From: Halichoerus grypus
Taxonomy: Eukaryota; Chordata; Mammalia; Carnivora; Phocidae
DNA length: 64,000 nucleotides
Assembly (NCBI RefSeq): GCF_964656455.1
Contig: NC_135714.1
Location: 61,157,850-61,221,849, forward strand
Direction: 5' to 3'
Shown piece after piece: positions 25,858 to 36,929 of the stretch; position 1 is the stretch's first letter, and each line of letters starts with the position of its first letter. Below the pieces are notes generated by a model that did not search any database, had not been told where the DNA came from, and saw only the letters and a list, made by a program, of their open reading frames with translations. Made by a program: the position numbers and the translations under genes.

Positions 25858-27577
25858 CAACATACGGACTTTTCTATGTAGCGCTGTTTCTTCCTTAAGT
25901 TATTCCTGATATGCCTAGGACTTTGGAAGTCAATGCAGCTCCTCCCCTCTCTGGGACTATTGTATGAATTTAAAATTTAGGAGCTCATTAAAGCAAAGAT
26001 AGCCCAGCTCCACTCTGTTCTAGTCTGGTCACACTCTGAGTTGTATGACCCACTGTGGCTGCCATGCTCCTGTGGTCAGGATAGTAAAGCCTCTGGAACT
26101 TCTGGAAACTGGAAAGCAGACTCTTCCTGAGGAGATGGCCTGAGGGGGTGTGAAAGGAAGGTTGTCATAGGGGAGAGTGACTGCTCTTATTCAAAAGACA
26201 GAGCTGAAACCAACAGTGAATGGCAGTGAGGGGTTTGGCCATCAGGACCACCACAGCGTAGCAAGCACCCCGTGGAAGGAGCGTGTTCCCACTGCCGGGG
26301 GGTGGACCACAGATTCTGAATCAAAGCACTTAGAAGAGCTGTGGTAGAGGGAGTTCCTAAGCAGGATCGAAACAGGTAGCATGTGAGGTCTCCTCCACGT
26401 CTAGAACTCTCTGGTTGTGGGTACCGAGAGCTTTCTTAATAATCATAGCGCCTGACGTTTCTGACATCTGTGGAGCATTTACTGTGCACCAGCCGCTGCT
26501 TGAGGCTTTATTTACATTTAGTGCCCACACCAATCCCGTGGGTAGGTATTCAGGTGAGAGGAGACGGCAGCCCACCCCTCACGTGGCACAAATGTCAGCG
26601 GGGCTGGTGGGAGTGACGCCCACGGAGCAGCTAGCTCGTGTTACGGCATTGTCAGGAGCTCGGGCGGGGCAGCACTGGTTTATTCTGTTGCAGAGCCGTG
26701 ATTTGGGATGTCAGTGTAGGATTCGAGAAATAACGTGAATGAATATCATCTAATTTTTTCTTTATTTCCCTTCCCATCCTCTTAAATCATTTTGGATGGT
26801 CATGCAACTAAATTTGTGTTAAATTTCTTGGAAAGAAAATAGCCATGAATCTTGGCTCTTTCTCTCTTTATCTGATTAATCGAGCTGGTTGTCCCAAATT
26901 AATCTTGTTCTTCAACAAGAAATTGTTTTTTAGGCTCTCCATTGCAAGCAATTCCTGGTGATGAAATCCCACGTGATAGGTGGAAAACAGATTTCTTTGG
27001 CAGTTGCTTTTGTCCCTTAGGGTGAGCAGAGAAAACGGTTTTCTTGGGTCATTACACCAAAATGTTGGCTGGAAGGGTCCTGGTGCTCCTCAACTTCAGG
27101 GAACATGTTACAGTTCCAGACTCAGAGTCTGAGAAAGAGAATGTGCTTTCTTCCTTCCTCCAGAGTGTGAGATGAACCAGAAAATAGAACTATCTTGAGC
27201 ATCTGCGGAATACCACTTGGGCAGCCTGGGCTGAGGGTTATGCCCTCTGTGGGAGAGGATTTGGCTTTGAAACATTCTTGTCTTTCTCAGCTTCTCTGCA
27301 GTAGAAGAGCAGTGGATCAAGGAACTCGAGATAATATGTCTCAGAACGGCCATTTCAAATCTTATTCTTATATGCTAATGGAAGAAAGGTGGAATTACTA
27401 TCCCTTTCATCCCCTACTCCCAGAATGTAGCCATAGGTACCAAAGAAATCAATGTGGAACAGTCCGTTGTCTTGAACACCACCTCTGCTTGAGATAAGTC
27501 TGGGCTGCAAGGCTTGGGCCAGTAATTTGGGCTAAAGTGTATTTCTGACTTGAATTTTGTGCAATGGCCAACTATCT

Positions 27578-28382
27578 AAAGCAATGCTGTTCAATAGAAA
27601 TATAATATGAGTCACACAAGTAATTTAACATTTTCCAGTAGTCACATTTAAAAAGGTAAAAAGGGGGTGCCTGGGTGGCTCAGTCGGTTAAGCATCGGAC
27701 TCTTGGTTTCGGCTTAGGTCCTGATCTCAGGGTTGTGAGATCAAGCCCCGTGTTGGGCTCTGTGCTCAGCATAGAGTCTGCTTGGAATTCTTTGTCCCTC
27801 TGCCCTTCCCTCTGGGCTCTCTCTCAAAATAAAGAAATAAATAAAATCTTTAAAAAAATGTGGCAGAAGTGGCATTATAAAAAAAAAAGTAAAAGGGAAT
27901 GTGAAATTAATTTAAAAGCCTTACTGAATATATTCAAAATATTATCATTTCAACATGTAATCAATATAAAAATTAATGAGATACTTTGACAGTAAGTCTT
28001 TGAAATCCAATGTATATTTTATAATTACAGCATATCCCAATTTGGATGAATACTCAAGTTGCTTCTAACATACTTGAAAGTTTTTCAGTATGAAATAACT
28101 ACCAAAAAGATAAGTTTCCTCTAATGTTTGCATCCACATTGAGCAAACTGGTTCTTTTCTTAGAAGATTGAGTTTGAAGCAAAATGAAGTGTAGTCCCCA
28201 AACAACAGAATTTTATTTAATGGAAAAATATTTTATCTTCCATTTTGAAATTTAAATGTAAATGAATTAAAAGTAAATAAAATTAAAAATTCAGTGTCTT
28301 AATCCCACAAGCCTCATTTCAAGTGCTCAGTGGCCATACATATTAGTGGCTGTGGTCTCGTACAACACGAGTCTGAAGCTTC
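27578..28382. repeat. Ancient non-autonomous DNA-transposon-like repeat, split by a SINE
   Basis: The left end reads AATGCTGTTCAATAGAAATA. The interior has AATATTATCATTTCAACATG, and the right end has CATTTCAAGTGCTCAGTGGC. The outer ends are weakly complementary (GCTGTTCAATAG versus CTCGTACAACACG). I know this as a common dispersed mammalian repeat but cannot name the family with certainty. Confidence 0.55.
27665..27858 (+). mobile_element. Caniform tRNA-Lys SINE, sense orientation
   Basis: Starts GGGTGCCTGGGTGGCTCAGT and runs to AATAAATAAAATCTTTAAAA. The duplication is blurred by A-rich flanks: GTAAAAAGGG upstream and GTAAAAGGG about 30 bases after the tail. Confidence 0.93.
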
Positions 28383-28618
28383 CTGTGTGGGTGCAGACTC
28401 CTGCCACTTCCCTTGAAGCTAGCTCCTATCACCTAGTCTGTATTCGGTTGTAGAAAGGGTGGGGTGCACGCAGCCCAACCCCACTGACCTGCAGAGCCCC
28501 GGCCCTCTCCTCCCTCTCCTACCCTCCCTCCCTGTTTTCTCCTGCCACCAAGTGAGGCCTGCAGAAGAGGGCGGAGCTGGAGAAGGTAACTCGTCTCTGT
28601 CCTTGTGTCGCTTCACAG

Positions 28619-28715
28619 GTCCATCTCCCATTTGCAGTGGTCGGCAGCACCGAAGAGGTGAAGATCGGCAACAAGATGGCAAAGGCCAGGCAGTACCCCT
28701 GGGGTGTGGTGCAGG
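28619..28715 (+). CDS. SEPTIN11: SEPTIN11 exon 6 (residues 230-261 plus 1 nt)
   Basis: 97 nt between CTTCACAG and GTAGGTG. It reads [19 protein letters not shown] and, after [13 protein letters not shown], then one base G of Val262. VVGS is the G5-like segment. RxYPWGVV is the start of the septin unique element that forms the G-interface. The surrounding intron is GC-rich and gives long spurious frames on the other strand. Confidence 0.98.
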
Positions 28716-29333
28716 GTAGGTGCGCAGTACGGGAAGGGTGTCTTCACATTCAACCCCTGCGGTGACTGTCCGCGTTCCTTCCCTCCCTGTTGTGTTTGGG
28801 GAGGTGCTCAGCCATAGGCAGGAGGAAGAGAGCTGTAGGCTTAGACACATGACAGTTGTCAAACGAGGAAGCAAGACACGGTGACCAGGTAGGTAGACCG
28901 TGGGGAGAGGTGAGTGCAGAGCCCTAGTGCCAGTGTGGTAGCCCCTCAAGAATGTTGGCTTGTGCGGCAAATTCAGCACACATTCCTAATGGAAAAGAGT
29001 TCTTGCCTAGCAGTTTCAGCCACTCTCATACCAGTTTCACCAGCAAAGTATAAAAAAGCTGCAAAACGTTTCTTGTAAATAAGAGGATACTTGTTTCTCC
29101 ATTATCTCTGGAAAACTTGTCTTCCAGTTAAATGTTATCTCAGTAAATACTGGAGAATTATAAGGCTATCTGACCTAGTTTGGCACTGTGGGACATGACC
29201 ACAGTCTCTGATCTAAAGAAGCTTCCCATATGTTGCTTGGTTGGGCAAGGACTCTTACTTGCCCTTGAACCTTTTGAAGGAAGATGCCCAATGCTAGAGG
29301 TTAAGTAGGATCACTACAGAAAATTCCTTCATT

Positions 29334-29451
29334 GGTTTAAGATCTATCAGTCCTCCTTTTCTTTTGTTCTGAATAAAGGTAATAAATCTGTGGGTTTAAG
29401 ATCTATCAGTCCTCCTTTTCTTTTGTTCTGAATAAAGGCAATAAATCTGTG
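29334..29451. repeat. 59-bp tandem duplication
   Basis: Two head-to-tail copies, 29334-29392 and 29393-29451. Both contain GGTTTAAGATCTATCAGTCC and GTTCTGAATAAAGG. I see a single base change (AAAGGT versus AAAGGC) in the body, and the last copy diverges after CTGTG. Confidence 0.95.
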
Positions 29452-29599
29452 AGAAGTGAGAAGAAATTACACCTTTGGGATTCCTGGGAAAATTTTAATT
29501 TTTATGACTATTACCTATTTTTCTACAGTAGAACTTTTTTCATAGTGTTGATAAAATTAAAAGAAGTGGTATGTAAGAACTGCCTTGTATACTTCCAGG

Positions 29600-29780
29600 G
29601 GGCATGGAGTAGTGGAACTAGACCTGGCTTTGCAGCCCGATGTTGGGGTGTTTAAATGTAGACTCTGCTACCTCCACTCGGGAGGTCAGCATGCTCATCA
29701 CAGCCTTGCTTCTGCATCTGAAAGGCAAGAGTCACAATGCCTACTTGGCAGAATTATTCTGAAGAGTAAAGACCATATTT
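29600..29780 (+). repeat. MIR-like remnant
   Basis: Reads GGCATGGAGTAGTGGAACTA, a decayed middle and CTTCTGCATCTGAAAGGCAA, the same order as MIR. The match is weak. Confidence 0.5.
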
Positions 29781-30030
29781 ACAAACTTCCTCCTGCAGTG
29801 CCCTGCCTCGAGCAGGCCCTCTGCAGTCACTCCTGTCATCAGTGTCATGGTCCGCGTTGTCAGCAATCTTGTCCTCATTGGGAAGGTGAGGCGAATCCAG
29901 TAAAGGTCTGCAGATGGCTTTGAGACTTCAGAGATTTCAGGAGCGATGGTGATCACCTCTTGAAAGTGTCACTTCAGATTTTCAGGGACATCGTTGCTAA
30001 TGGCCACCCCCACCTTCCCATCTCTCGCAG

Positions 30031-30199
30031 TTGAGAATGAAAACCATTGTGATTTCGTGAAACTTCGGGAGATGCTGATCCGTGTGAACATGGAAGATTT
30101 GCGAGAGCAGACTCACACCCGCCATTATGAATTGTATCGGCGCTGTAAGCTCGAGGAGATGGGTTTCAAGGACACTGACCCTGACAGCAAGCCTTTCAG
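30031..30199 (+). CDS. SEPTIN11: SEPTIN11 exon 7 (septin unique element, residues 262-317)
   Basis: 169 nt between CTCGCAG and GTATGAG. TT completes Val262, then [15 protein letters not shown] and, further on, [19 protein letters not shown], ending DSKPF with AG of Ser318. This is the septin unique element and the alpha-helix at the NC interface, through which filaments polymerise. It ends the globular domain. A frame on the opposite strand covers the same bases and is a shadow. Confidence 0.98.
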
Positions 30200-30283
30200 G
30201 TATGAGGGCACCTAACAATCAGCTGTTCCCTGGATAGTGGCTTGAGTGGTGTGTTGGTGCATCATGGAAATGCTTATTGGATT

Positions 30284-30458
30284 GGGGCGCCTGGGTGGCT
30301 CAGTTAGTTAAGTGGCCGACTCTTGGTTTCGGCTCAGGTCATGATCTCAGGGTTGTGAGATTGAGCTCCACGTTGGGCTCTGTGCTCAGTGGGGAGTCTG
30401 CCCCAGGATTCTCACCCTCTGCCCTTCCCCCTGCATGGGCTCAGGTGTGCACGCGTGC

Positions 30459-30500
<42 letters not shown>

Positions 30501-30537
30501 TCTCTCTGTCTCTCAAATAAATAATCTTTTAAAAAAA
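30284..30537 (+). mobile_element. Caniform tRNA-Lys SINE, sense, with internal CA repeat
   Basis: Starts GGGGCGCCTGGGTGGCTCAG and ends with TCTCAAATAAATAATC and an A-run. It is flanked by GAAATGCTTATTGGATT (30267-30283) and GAAATGCTTGTTGGATT (30538-30554), one mismatch. Confidence 0.96.
30464..30498. repeat. (CA)n microsatellite inside the SINE
   Basis: About 17 uninterrupted CA units at the position of the SINE's CT-rich 3' region. It is likely polymorphic. Confidence 0.95.
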
Positions 30538-30609
30538 GAAATGCTTGTTGGATTAAGAAAACAGTGACAGAGGGACCTGGTGGGGACAATTAGTGGCATA
30601 ATTGCCAGG

Positions 30610-30760
30610 CATCGTGATCACTTTATTGGCATTATCTCAACTACCCCATGTAGTTGCTGTCATCATCCTCCTCATTTACAGGTCAGGACACTAAGGCACG
30701 GAAAGTGTAAACAACCTACCCAAGGCCCTGTAAGTAGAAAGTGAACCCCTGCTCTGCACC
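30610..30760 (-). repeat. MIR SINE, reversed
   Basis: Reads CATTATCTCAACTACCCC, TCCTCATTTACAGGTCAGGA and AACAACCTACCCAAGGCCC, the reversed MIR core. Confidence 0.7.
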
Positions 30761-31568
30761 ACTCTGCTCACAGAGGCACCGGGCCCAGCCCAGGGGTTTA
30801 CCGAGTTGTGGCCGCTCATTCCAGCGTGCTGCGCTCGTGGCTGCCGGCCAGGTCTCCCTTCCCAAGGCTCTTCCCAGCTCTCAGTGGTTCAGTATAATGC
30901 TAGCTACTAATGAGGAGGAAAGGGAATAACTTTAGAAAATGTCTTGTGTATTTTCCCACATCATCGATGGAGGGAGACCAAGAGGCCCAACGTGAAGGGG
31001 AGAATACCAGAATTAATGTAGACTTAGCAGCCTAGCAAAGGCCCCGCTGTCAGAACCTGGTGGTGGGGGAGGGGCGGCAGGGGCTGAGTACCTTGGCCAC
31101 GGAGTGGTAAGGGGAGGTGGGGATCCTGGGCCAGATTTACCACCTCTGGGCTCAGCAGAGGATTAGCTTTGTCCTTCCTGGGCCCACACAGCAGTCTTAA
31201 TGGAGATTTCAGTTGAGGTGAAGAGAGGTGTGTCTGGGCACACAGTAGGGGCCGCAGTTCCTTGGAAAAGACTATTTCCTCCTCTGCTGCCTCTGTTTTT
31301 GGCATTTAAATTAAAATTCCTCCTGCAAGCCCAGGGTAAGTGCCCACTAGGAGGCGGAGTTGCTGGGCTGTTCCAGCCGGCTTCTACAAGGCCTCCCTGA
31401 CTTCCGGGACTCTGGGGTGGTGGCAGATGTCATCCAGGCCTTCTGACTTGTAGACAGTATGCTTTATTCACACATCTTCTGCTCCCCATTTGGTTCCATT
31501 TCTTCTGGCCTAAGGTTTCTTTGTTTTGCTTTTTGTTTTTATACCTCACTATAATCTCACATTTGTTT

Positions 31569-33362
31569 ATTTTTTTATTGAGGTATAATTAACATACAAT
31601 ATTATATTAGTTTTAGATGTACAACGTAGTGCTTCCATGATTCTGTGCAGTACTCAGTGCTCACCATGCGAAGTGTAGTCACCAAGCAACATTAGTACAG
31701 TATCATTGACTATATTCCCTGTGGTGTACTTTTCATCTCCATGACTGATTTATTTTATAACTGGTACAAACTTGATCTGTTTCTATCTTCTTTTATTTAT
31801 ATCCATCTTCCTCTTTATTTCACCTATCACACCCCTCCCTCCACAACCATCAGTTTGTTCTTTAAGAGTCTGGTTTTTGTTTGTTACTTTGTTCATTTGT
31901 TTTTGTTTTAAAGATTTATTTATCCACTTGAGAGAGAGAAAGAGAGAGAGAGCAAGCAGGAGGAGGGGCAGAGGGAGAGGGAGAGTGCACTGAGCACAGA
32001 GTCTGACTCAGAACCCGATCCCATGAGCTGGGATCATGGCGAGCCGAAACCAAGAGTTGGACGCTTAACCGACTAAGCCACCCAGGTGCCCCTATTCATC
32101 TGTTTTGTTTTTTAGATTCCACATATAAGTGAAATCATATGGTATTTGTCTTTCTCCGCCTGACTTATTTCACTTAGCATAAGTTCCATCCATCTTATCA
32201 TAAACAGCAAGATCTAATTCTTTTTTTATAGCTGGATAATATTCCATTGTGGATATATGCCACATTTTCTTTGTCCATCCACTTATTGATGGACGCTTAG
32301 GTTGCTTCCCTATCTTGGCTGTTGTAAGTAATATTCAATAAACATAAGGTGCATATATCTTTTCAAATTAATATTTTTATTTTCTTTGGGTAAATATCCA
32401 GTAGTAGAATTGTTAGATTGTATGATATTTCTATTTTTAATTTTTTGAGGAACTGCCACACTTTTCAGAGTGGCTGCACCAGTTTACATTTCCACCAGCA
32501 GTGTGTAAGGGTTTCCTTTTCTCCACATCCCTGCCAACACTTGTTACTTCTTGTCTTTTTGATACTAGCCATGAGGTGATATCTCATTGTGGTTTTGATT
32601 TACATTTCCCTGATGATGAGCAATGTTGAGCATCTTTTCATGTGTCTGTTGGCCATCTGCATGTCTTCTTTGGAAAAATGTCTGTTCAGATCCTCTGCCT
32701 ATTTTTTAATTGGATTTTTTTGGTGTTGAGTCGTATAAGTTCTTTATATAGTTTGGATATTAACCCCTTATCAGCTACCTCATTTGCAAATATCTTCGCC
32801 ATTCAATAGGTTGCCTTTTAGTTTTGTTGATGCTTTTCTTGGCCTTGCAAAAGCTTTTTATTTTGATGTCGTCCCAGTAGTTTATTTTTGCTTTTGTTTC
32901 CCTTGCCTGAGGAGACGTAGCTAGAAAGAAAAACAAAGCTGGAGGTATCACAATTCCAGATTTCAAGATATGTTACAAAGCTGTAGTAATTGAAACTGTG
33001 GTAGTGGCACGAAAATAGATCAGTGGAACAGGATAGAGAGCCCAGAAATAAACTCACACTTACATGGTCAGTTACTTTACGACAGAGGAGGCAGGAATAT
33101 GCGATGGGGGAAAGAGAATCTCTTCAACAAATGGTGTCGGGAAAACTGGACAGCTACACGCAAAAGAATGAAACTGGACCGCTTTCTTATACCATACACA
33201 AATATAAACTCAAAATGGATTAAACACCTAAATGTGAGAGCTGAAGCCCTGAACTCCTAGAAGAGACCACAGGCAGTTTCTCTGACATTGGCCGTAGCAA
33301 CGTTTTGTGGATATGTCTCCAGGCAAGGGAAACAAAAGCAAAAATAAAGTATTGGGGGACTG
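31569..33362 (-). mobile_element. L1 LINE with 5' inversion (twin priming)
   Basis: From 31569 to about 32920 the sequence is reversed L1: 3' end first (TTATTGAGGTATAATTAACA), then the 3' part of ORF2 (landmarks GGATAATATTCCATTGTGG, GGGTAAATATCCAGTAG, CCACCAGCAGTGTG). From about 32924 to 33362 the strand flips and the next upstream part of ORF2 reads forward (GCTGGAGGTATCACAATTCC and GGATTAAACACCTAAATGTG). The two segments meet in the same ORF2 region: AGGCAAGGGAAACAAAAGC at 33321-33339 is the complement of bases near 32890-32908. That is the signature of twin priming. Neither part has an intact reverse transcriptase frame. A target-site duplication for the whole copy was not found. Confidence 0.9.
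31910..32092 (-). mobile_element. Caniform SINE nested in the L1, antisense
   Basis: AAAGATTTATTTATCCACTTG is followed by the reversed body, ending AAGCCACCCAGGTGCCCC. Imperfect duplications TTCATTTGTTTTTGTTTT (31892-31909) and TTCATCTGTTTTGTTTTT (32095-32112) flank it, so it inserted after the L1. Confidence 0.92.
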
Positions 33363-34634
33363 AGGTTTCCTTTTTGATAATGAAAAGGGGGAATAGATTA
33401 TAAATATACATCCAAAGCCTTTACTCTTTTCCCTATATAAAAAAAATAAGTAGAGAAAAGTAGACTTTCTGAAATACTTGCTATCATTTCAGTTACTGGG
33501 AACTCTGGAAATGGTTTGTCCTCTTAGAAATCCATCATTTAAACTCAGGTGTCCATCTTGGTGCAAGCAAGATCATTTGGAGCATCAAAACTGGCTTTGA
33601 ATCAACTGACTTGGCAAATAGGGAGGTGAAATCAACTTGGTTTCCCATTTCTCGAGAGCCACTACTTTCAAAGGGGCTCAGACTTTCCCTCTGAGGCATC
33701 TCCACATCCCCAGCACTTCCTCTGAGCCTCGGACCACACTGAGGGGGGGCGGTGCACTGAGGGGACCCTGCTTGAAAGATGACACAGTTAAGGAAAAGCA
33801 AAAGCTGCAGCTGATTTGAGTGGCTTTCCAGAATTTCATCTTCAAAGTCCTCATTCCTGGATGCTCTTAGATTTTTTTCCATGGGAATTTTGGGTGAGCT
33901 GGGAGGGGTATAAGTATATTCTCAAAGCAGAGGCTTTCTGTGCAGGTGTACAGTGAAGTCCATCCTTCCCTTTGAGCATCCTGTGTCTACTCTTTGTCCT
34001 CCAAGCCCCTCTTGTGTTTATGAAGCAGACAGTGACCTCTAAAACCAAGGCTAGGAAGGGGCAGCCATCACCTGAATATATTGTACAGTGTGAAGCAAAA
34101 GCAGGGTGAGCACAGTAACAGGCTGTAGGAAAGCCTGGGAAGTACATCGGAGGCCGTGAAGCTGAGGCCGTCCCTGCTGGTGTCCTTGAACCTGCCTCAA
34201 TTCAGAGTTGTCCTGTGGCAGAATCTCTGTATCTGTGTACGTACCTGCCCAGATGTCAGCTTGCTTTCCGCTGAGCCCATCTTTCCCACCTGCTGCCCTA
34301 CAGCCTTCTGGACCTTCTCTGCACCCACGTCTCCCTTCCCCTGACCTCAGTCGCTTTGTGGCTAGTGTCTGGAGAAGAGGAGGGGGACGTAGGACCCAAG
34401 TGGGGACCGCACCGATCTTGTTCCTGCTGCTTTTCTCCTGAGACACCATTGCCCTTTTCCCAACAATTCCTGTCCAAACTGCCCATTCCTTATCTCAGAA
34501 TGCCCCCTTTTCCTGACTCTGTCAGGTCACAAAAAGGGCTTAGTAACCACCATTCTCTCAAGAGATCACAAAGTTTTCAGGTCCATGAGACCCATTTGTT
34601 TGAGGGGAACATGTAGACCTCGGTTCACCAGCTG

Positions 34635-34830
34635 TGCAGTGTAGTGGGCAGAACTCCTGTCTGAGCTTCTTCATTGTGTGACCTAGACAGATGACTAACA
34701 CTTGTATCCAGGTTTCTTCATCTAGGAAATGGGGGATAGTTAGTAATACCCACCTTACTGGGTTATTGTGAGGATTGATGAATTCTCGTGTGTAAATTGC
34801 TTCGTAAACACTGGTGATGTGTTCTTCTCT
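34635..34830 (+). repeat. MIR SINE, near full length
   Basis: Reads GCAGTGTAGTGGGCAGAACT, CATTGTGTGACCTAGACAG, TTCATCTAGGAAATGGGGGA, CTGGGTTATTGTGAGGATTG and TTCGTAAACACTGG in MIR order. Confidence 0.85.
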
Positions 34831-35000
34831 GGCATGCCCTTCACCGGGTAGTTCCTGGGGATTGGAACAGAGAGAGAATTATGTTGTGTGAATTACCAGA
34901 ATAAAGTCTGAACTGAACTACCTGTACTCAATTCTCCTTCCCTTTGACTTCCGTGAGTGACACCTATCCCTGCGTAGGGCTGTTAAGAAAACTAGAAGAG

Positions 35001-35113
35001 GGGCGCCTGGGTGGCTCAGTCAGAGGAGCATGCGACCCCTAATGTCAGGGTTGTGAGTTCGAGCCCCACATTGGGTGTAGAGATTACTTAAAAATAAAAT
35101 CTTAATTAAAAAA
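35001..35113 (+). mobile_element. Short older caniform SINE, sense
   Basis: GGGCGCCTGGGTGGCTCAGT, then CAGGGTTGTGAGTTCGAGCC and the tail ACTTAAAAATAAAATCTTAA. It lacks the long CT-rich middle of the other copies, so it belongs to a shorter subfamily. Imperfect flanks are AGAAAACTAGAAGAG and AGAAAATGAGAAGAT. Confidence 0.92.
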
Positions 35114-36060
35114 GTGAGAAAATGAGAAGATAGAATTTGTGGTTTCAATGCAGCTTAAAACCTCATGAAAAAATTGCACATTTCACACTGAGAAAAGGGT
35201 GTAAATAACTACAATTAAAAATTAAGTTGAAAAAGCTAAAAATTGCCAAAGACGTCATCTCGTTAGGGATCTGTGAGTGGTTGACAGAACCAGTTCCTTA
35301 TCAACTGGTTTTTACTGACCGGAAGCATTAGTGAGGGTTTCTGGTCTCTTGTTTGCAACTAACTGCCAGAGGCTTCTGGGGACTCTGACCCCATGAGTGT
35401 GTGGTTGTTTGAAGTCATTTCTCAGTATCTCTCTGTAGTTGTGACTCCTTGGAGTAGGGTCTTATGATTTCCTGAGTGTTGCTTATCATTTCCAGTGTCA
35501 GAGTTCAAAGCCTGGTTCATATCCTAGGGCACAGTGATGGTCTGAGTACCACTTTCCTGTTCTGGCCCGGACGCCGAGGCTGCGCTGAGTCTCCTGGCCA
35601 AGCCTGTCTGGCAAGGCGTAGTGTTGCTTGATCGCCTTTTTCGAGGACACGGGCTTTCTGACTTTGGGTGGCAACCTTCACTATAAATGGGTTCTGCATC
35701 ATGATCCAGTGTGCAAATTTGGAAGTACAACTGCTCTTATTGTTCGCAGCACATTCTGGTATTTTCTATCCTATTCTGTTAAACTTTTTCATTTAACATA
35801 TTGGTTAAGACCCTCACTTGGGTCATGACCCATAGTTTGAAAACATATCTCCAGAAACCGGAGCATAAGCTAGGTTGTGGCTGGGACTGCATAAGGCAGA
35901 GTTATCGTGAGGGTTCTCATATTCTAGGTAGCATTACCTAAATTACCTAAATTCTCTCTGTGGGTTACTTAAAAAGTTTCCGCGATTAAATGGTTTTGGG
36001 GAGCTCTAAGTTAATAAACAGGTTCTTGTACGTAAGGACTGTTAGAGCATTTAAAACAAG

Positions 36061-36239
36061 CAGTGGTTGGCAGACGACTTACATCAAATCACCTGGAAGC
36101 ATTTTAAAAATACAGATTATTTTGTCTTTGCCTGCCATCCTGAATCAGCAGCTCCAGGAGTGGGGTTAGGAAACTGTTTAGAAGTCCAATAAAACATGCC
36201 CAGGCCATCCTGACATGCTGCGGGGCTTGGGAGCCACTG
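36061..36239 (+). repeat. MER5A-like hAT non-autonomous DNA transposon
   Basis: Begins CAGTGGTTGGCAGAC and ends GCTTGGGAGCCACTG, giving complementary CAGTGG ends. The internal sequence ATCAAATCACCTGGAAGC and ATCAGCAGCTCCAGGAGTGG fits MER5A as I know it. Confidence 0.85.
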
Positions 36240-36752
36240 CGCCTTGTGGCTCTCCCAACAGGAGACCTCACAGAGCATTTTCCCTTTACTCTCTTGCCTC
36301 AGGAACCCCTCTTCTGAAGATCTCTTAAAACTAGTGATCTCCAGAACACATGTTGGGCAGTGTTTCTGTAAAAGGTGTTCCCCTTCTTGTTAGAAAGAAG
36401 TTGGCAGTTGTATTCATTATCATAAAATAAAGTTTCCCTTAAAATTTTGTACCAGGGACAGGTCATCTGCTTTTGGCAGTTCTGATCTAAATAAAGGTGA
36501 AGAAGAGTTCATTAGATGCTAACAAGCAAGATCAAATTCATGAATTAGTTCTATCAATACATTTCTATATCTCTGTGCCAATAATTTAAGACTAAATTTC
36601 AAGTCCAAGTACTGCTATTAATATTAGCCAATGTCAACATTGGCCAAAATTGTTTTTGTTTCAAAAGATAATATGAAACTCTGGAAGCTCAAAGTACTTG
36701 ATTGTTCATTAACAGGTAGTGTTGAAATTCTTGAGGACAGGAGAACATTTTT

Positions 36753-36929
36753 TTGTTTGTTTTTCTTTGAGAGAGAGTGCGCATGAGCAGTGGGGGGAGG
36801 GGGAGTGCAGAGCGAGAGGGAGAGAATCTTAAGCAGCCTCCATGCCCAGCGCAGAGCCTGACTCGGGACTTGATGACCTGAGCCGAAGTCGAGTCAGACA
36901 GCCAATTGATTGAGCCACCCAGACGCCCC
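36753..36929 (-). mobile_element. Caniform tRNA-Lys SINE, antisense, diverged
   Basis: A T-rich start and TTTGAGAGAGAGTGCGCATG are followed by the reversed body, ending GAGCCACCCAGACGCCCC. The target-site duplication AGGAGAACATTTTT (36739-36752) recurs as AGGAGAACATGTTTTT (36930-36945). Confidence 0.94.

Larger units (their letters stand above)
24257..28618 (+). other. SEPTIN11 intron 5 (4.4 kb)
   Basis: No exon is recognised. It holds a MIR (24320-24460), an old L1 3' end (25205-25500), an antisense SINE (25645-25857), a weak reversed MIR (about 26445-26640), and a sense SINE (27665-27858) inserted in an old DNA-transposon-like repeat (27578-28382). Confidence 0.8.
28716..30030 (+). other. 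SEPTIN11 intron 6 (1.3 kb)
   Basis: No exon is recognised. It holds a 59-bp tandem duplication (29334-29451) and a MIR-like piece (about 29600-29780). Confidence 0.8.

Noticed and set aside
28419..28979. 186-codon open frame on the - strand overlapping SEPTIN11 exon 6
   Set aside because: It is antisense to a proven exon in a GC-rich stretch with few stop codons. The protein is Pro/Ser/Arg-rich with no recognisable domain.
32775..33223. Short frames within the L1 copy
   Set aside because: They are fragments of decayed L1 ORF2 on both strands created by the inversion, not host genes.
34051..34449. 132-codon open frame on the - strand in SEPTIN11 intron 7
   Set aside because: It overlaps frames on the other strand and has no recognised domain. 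It is chance openness in GC-rich intron.
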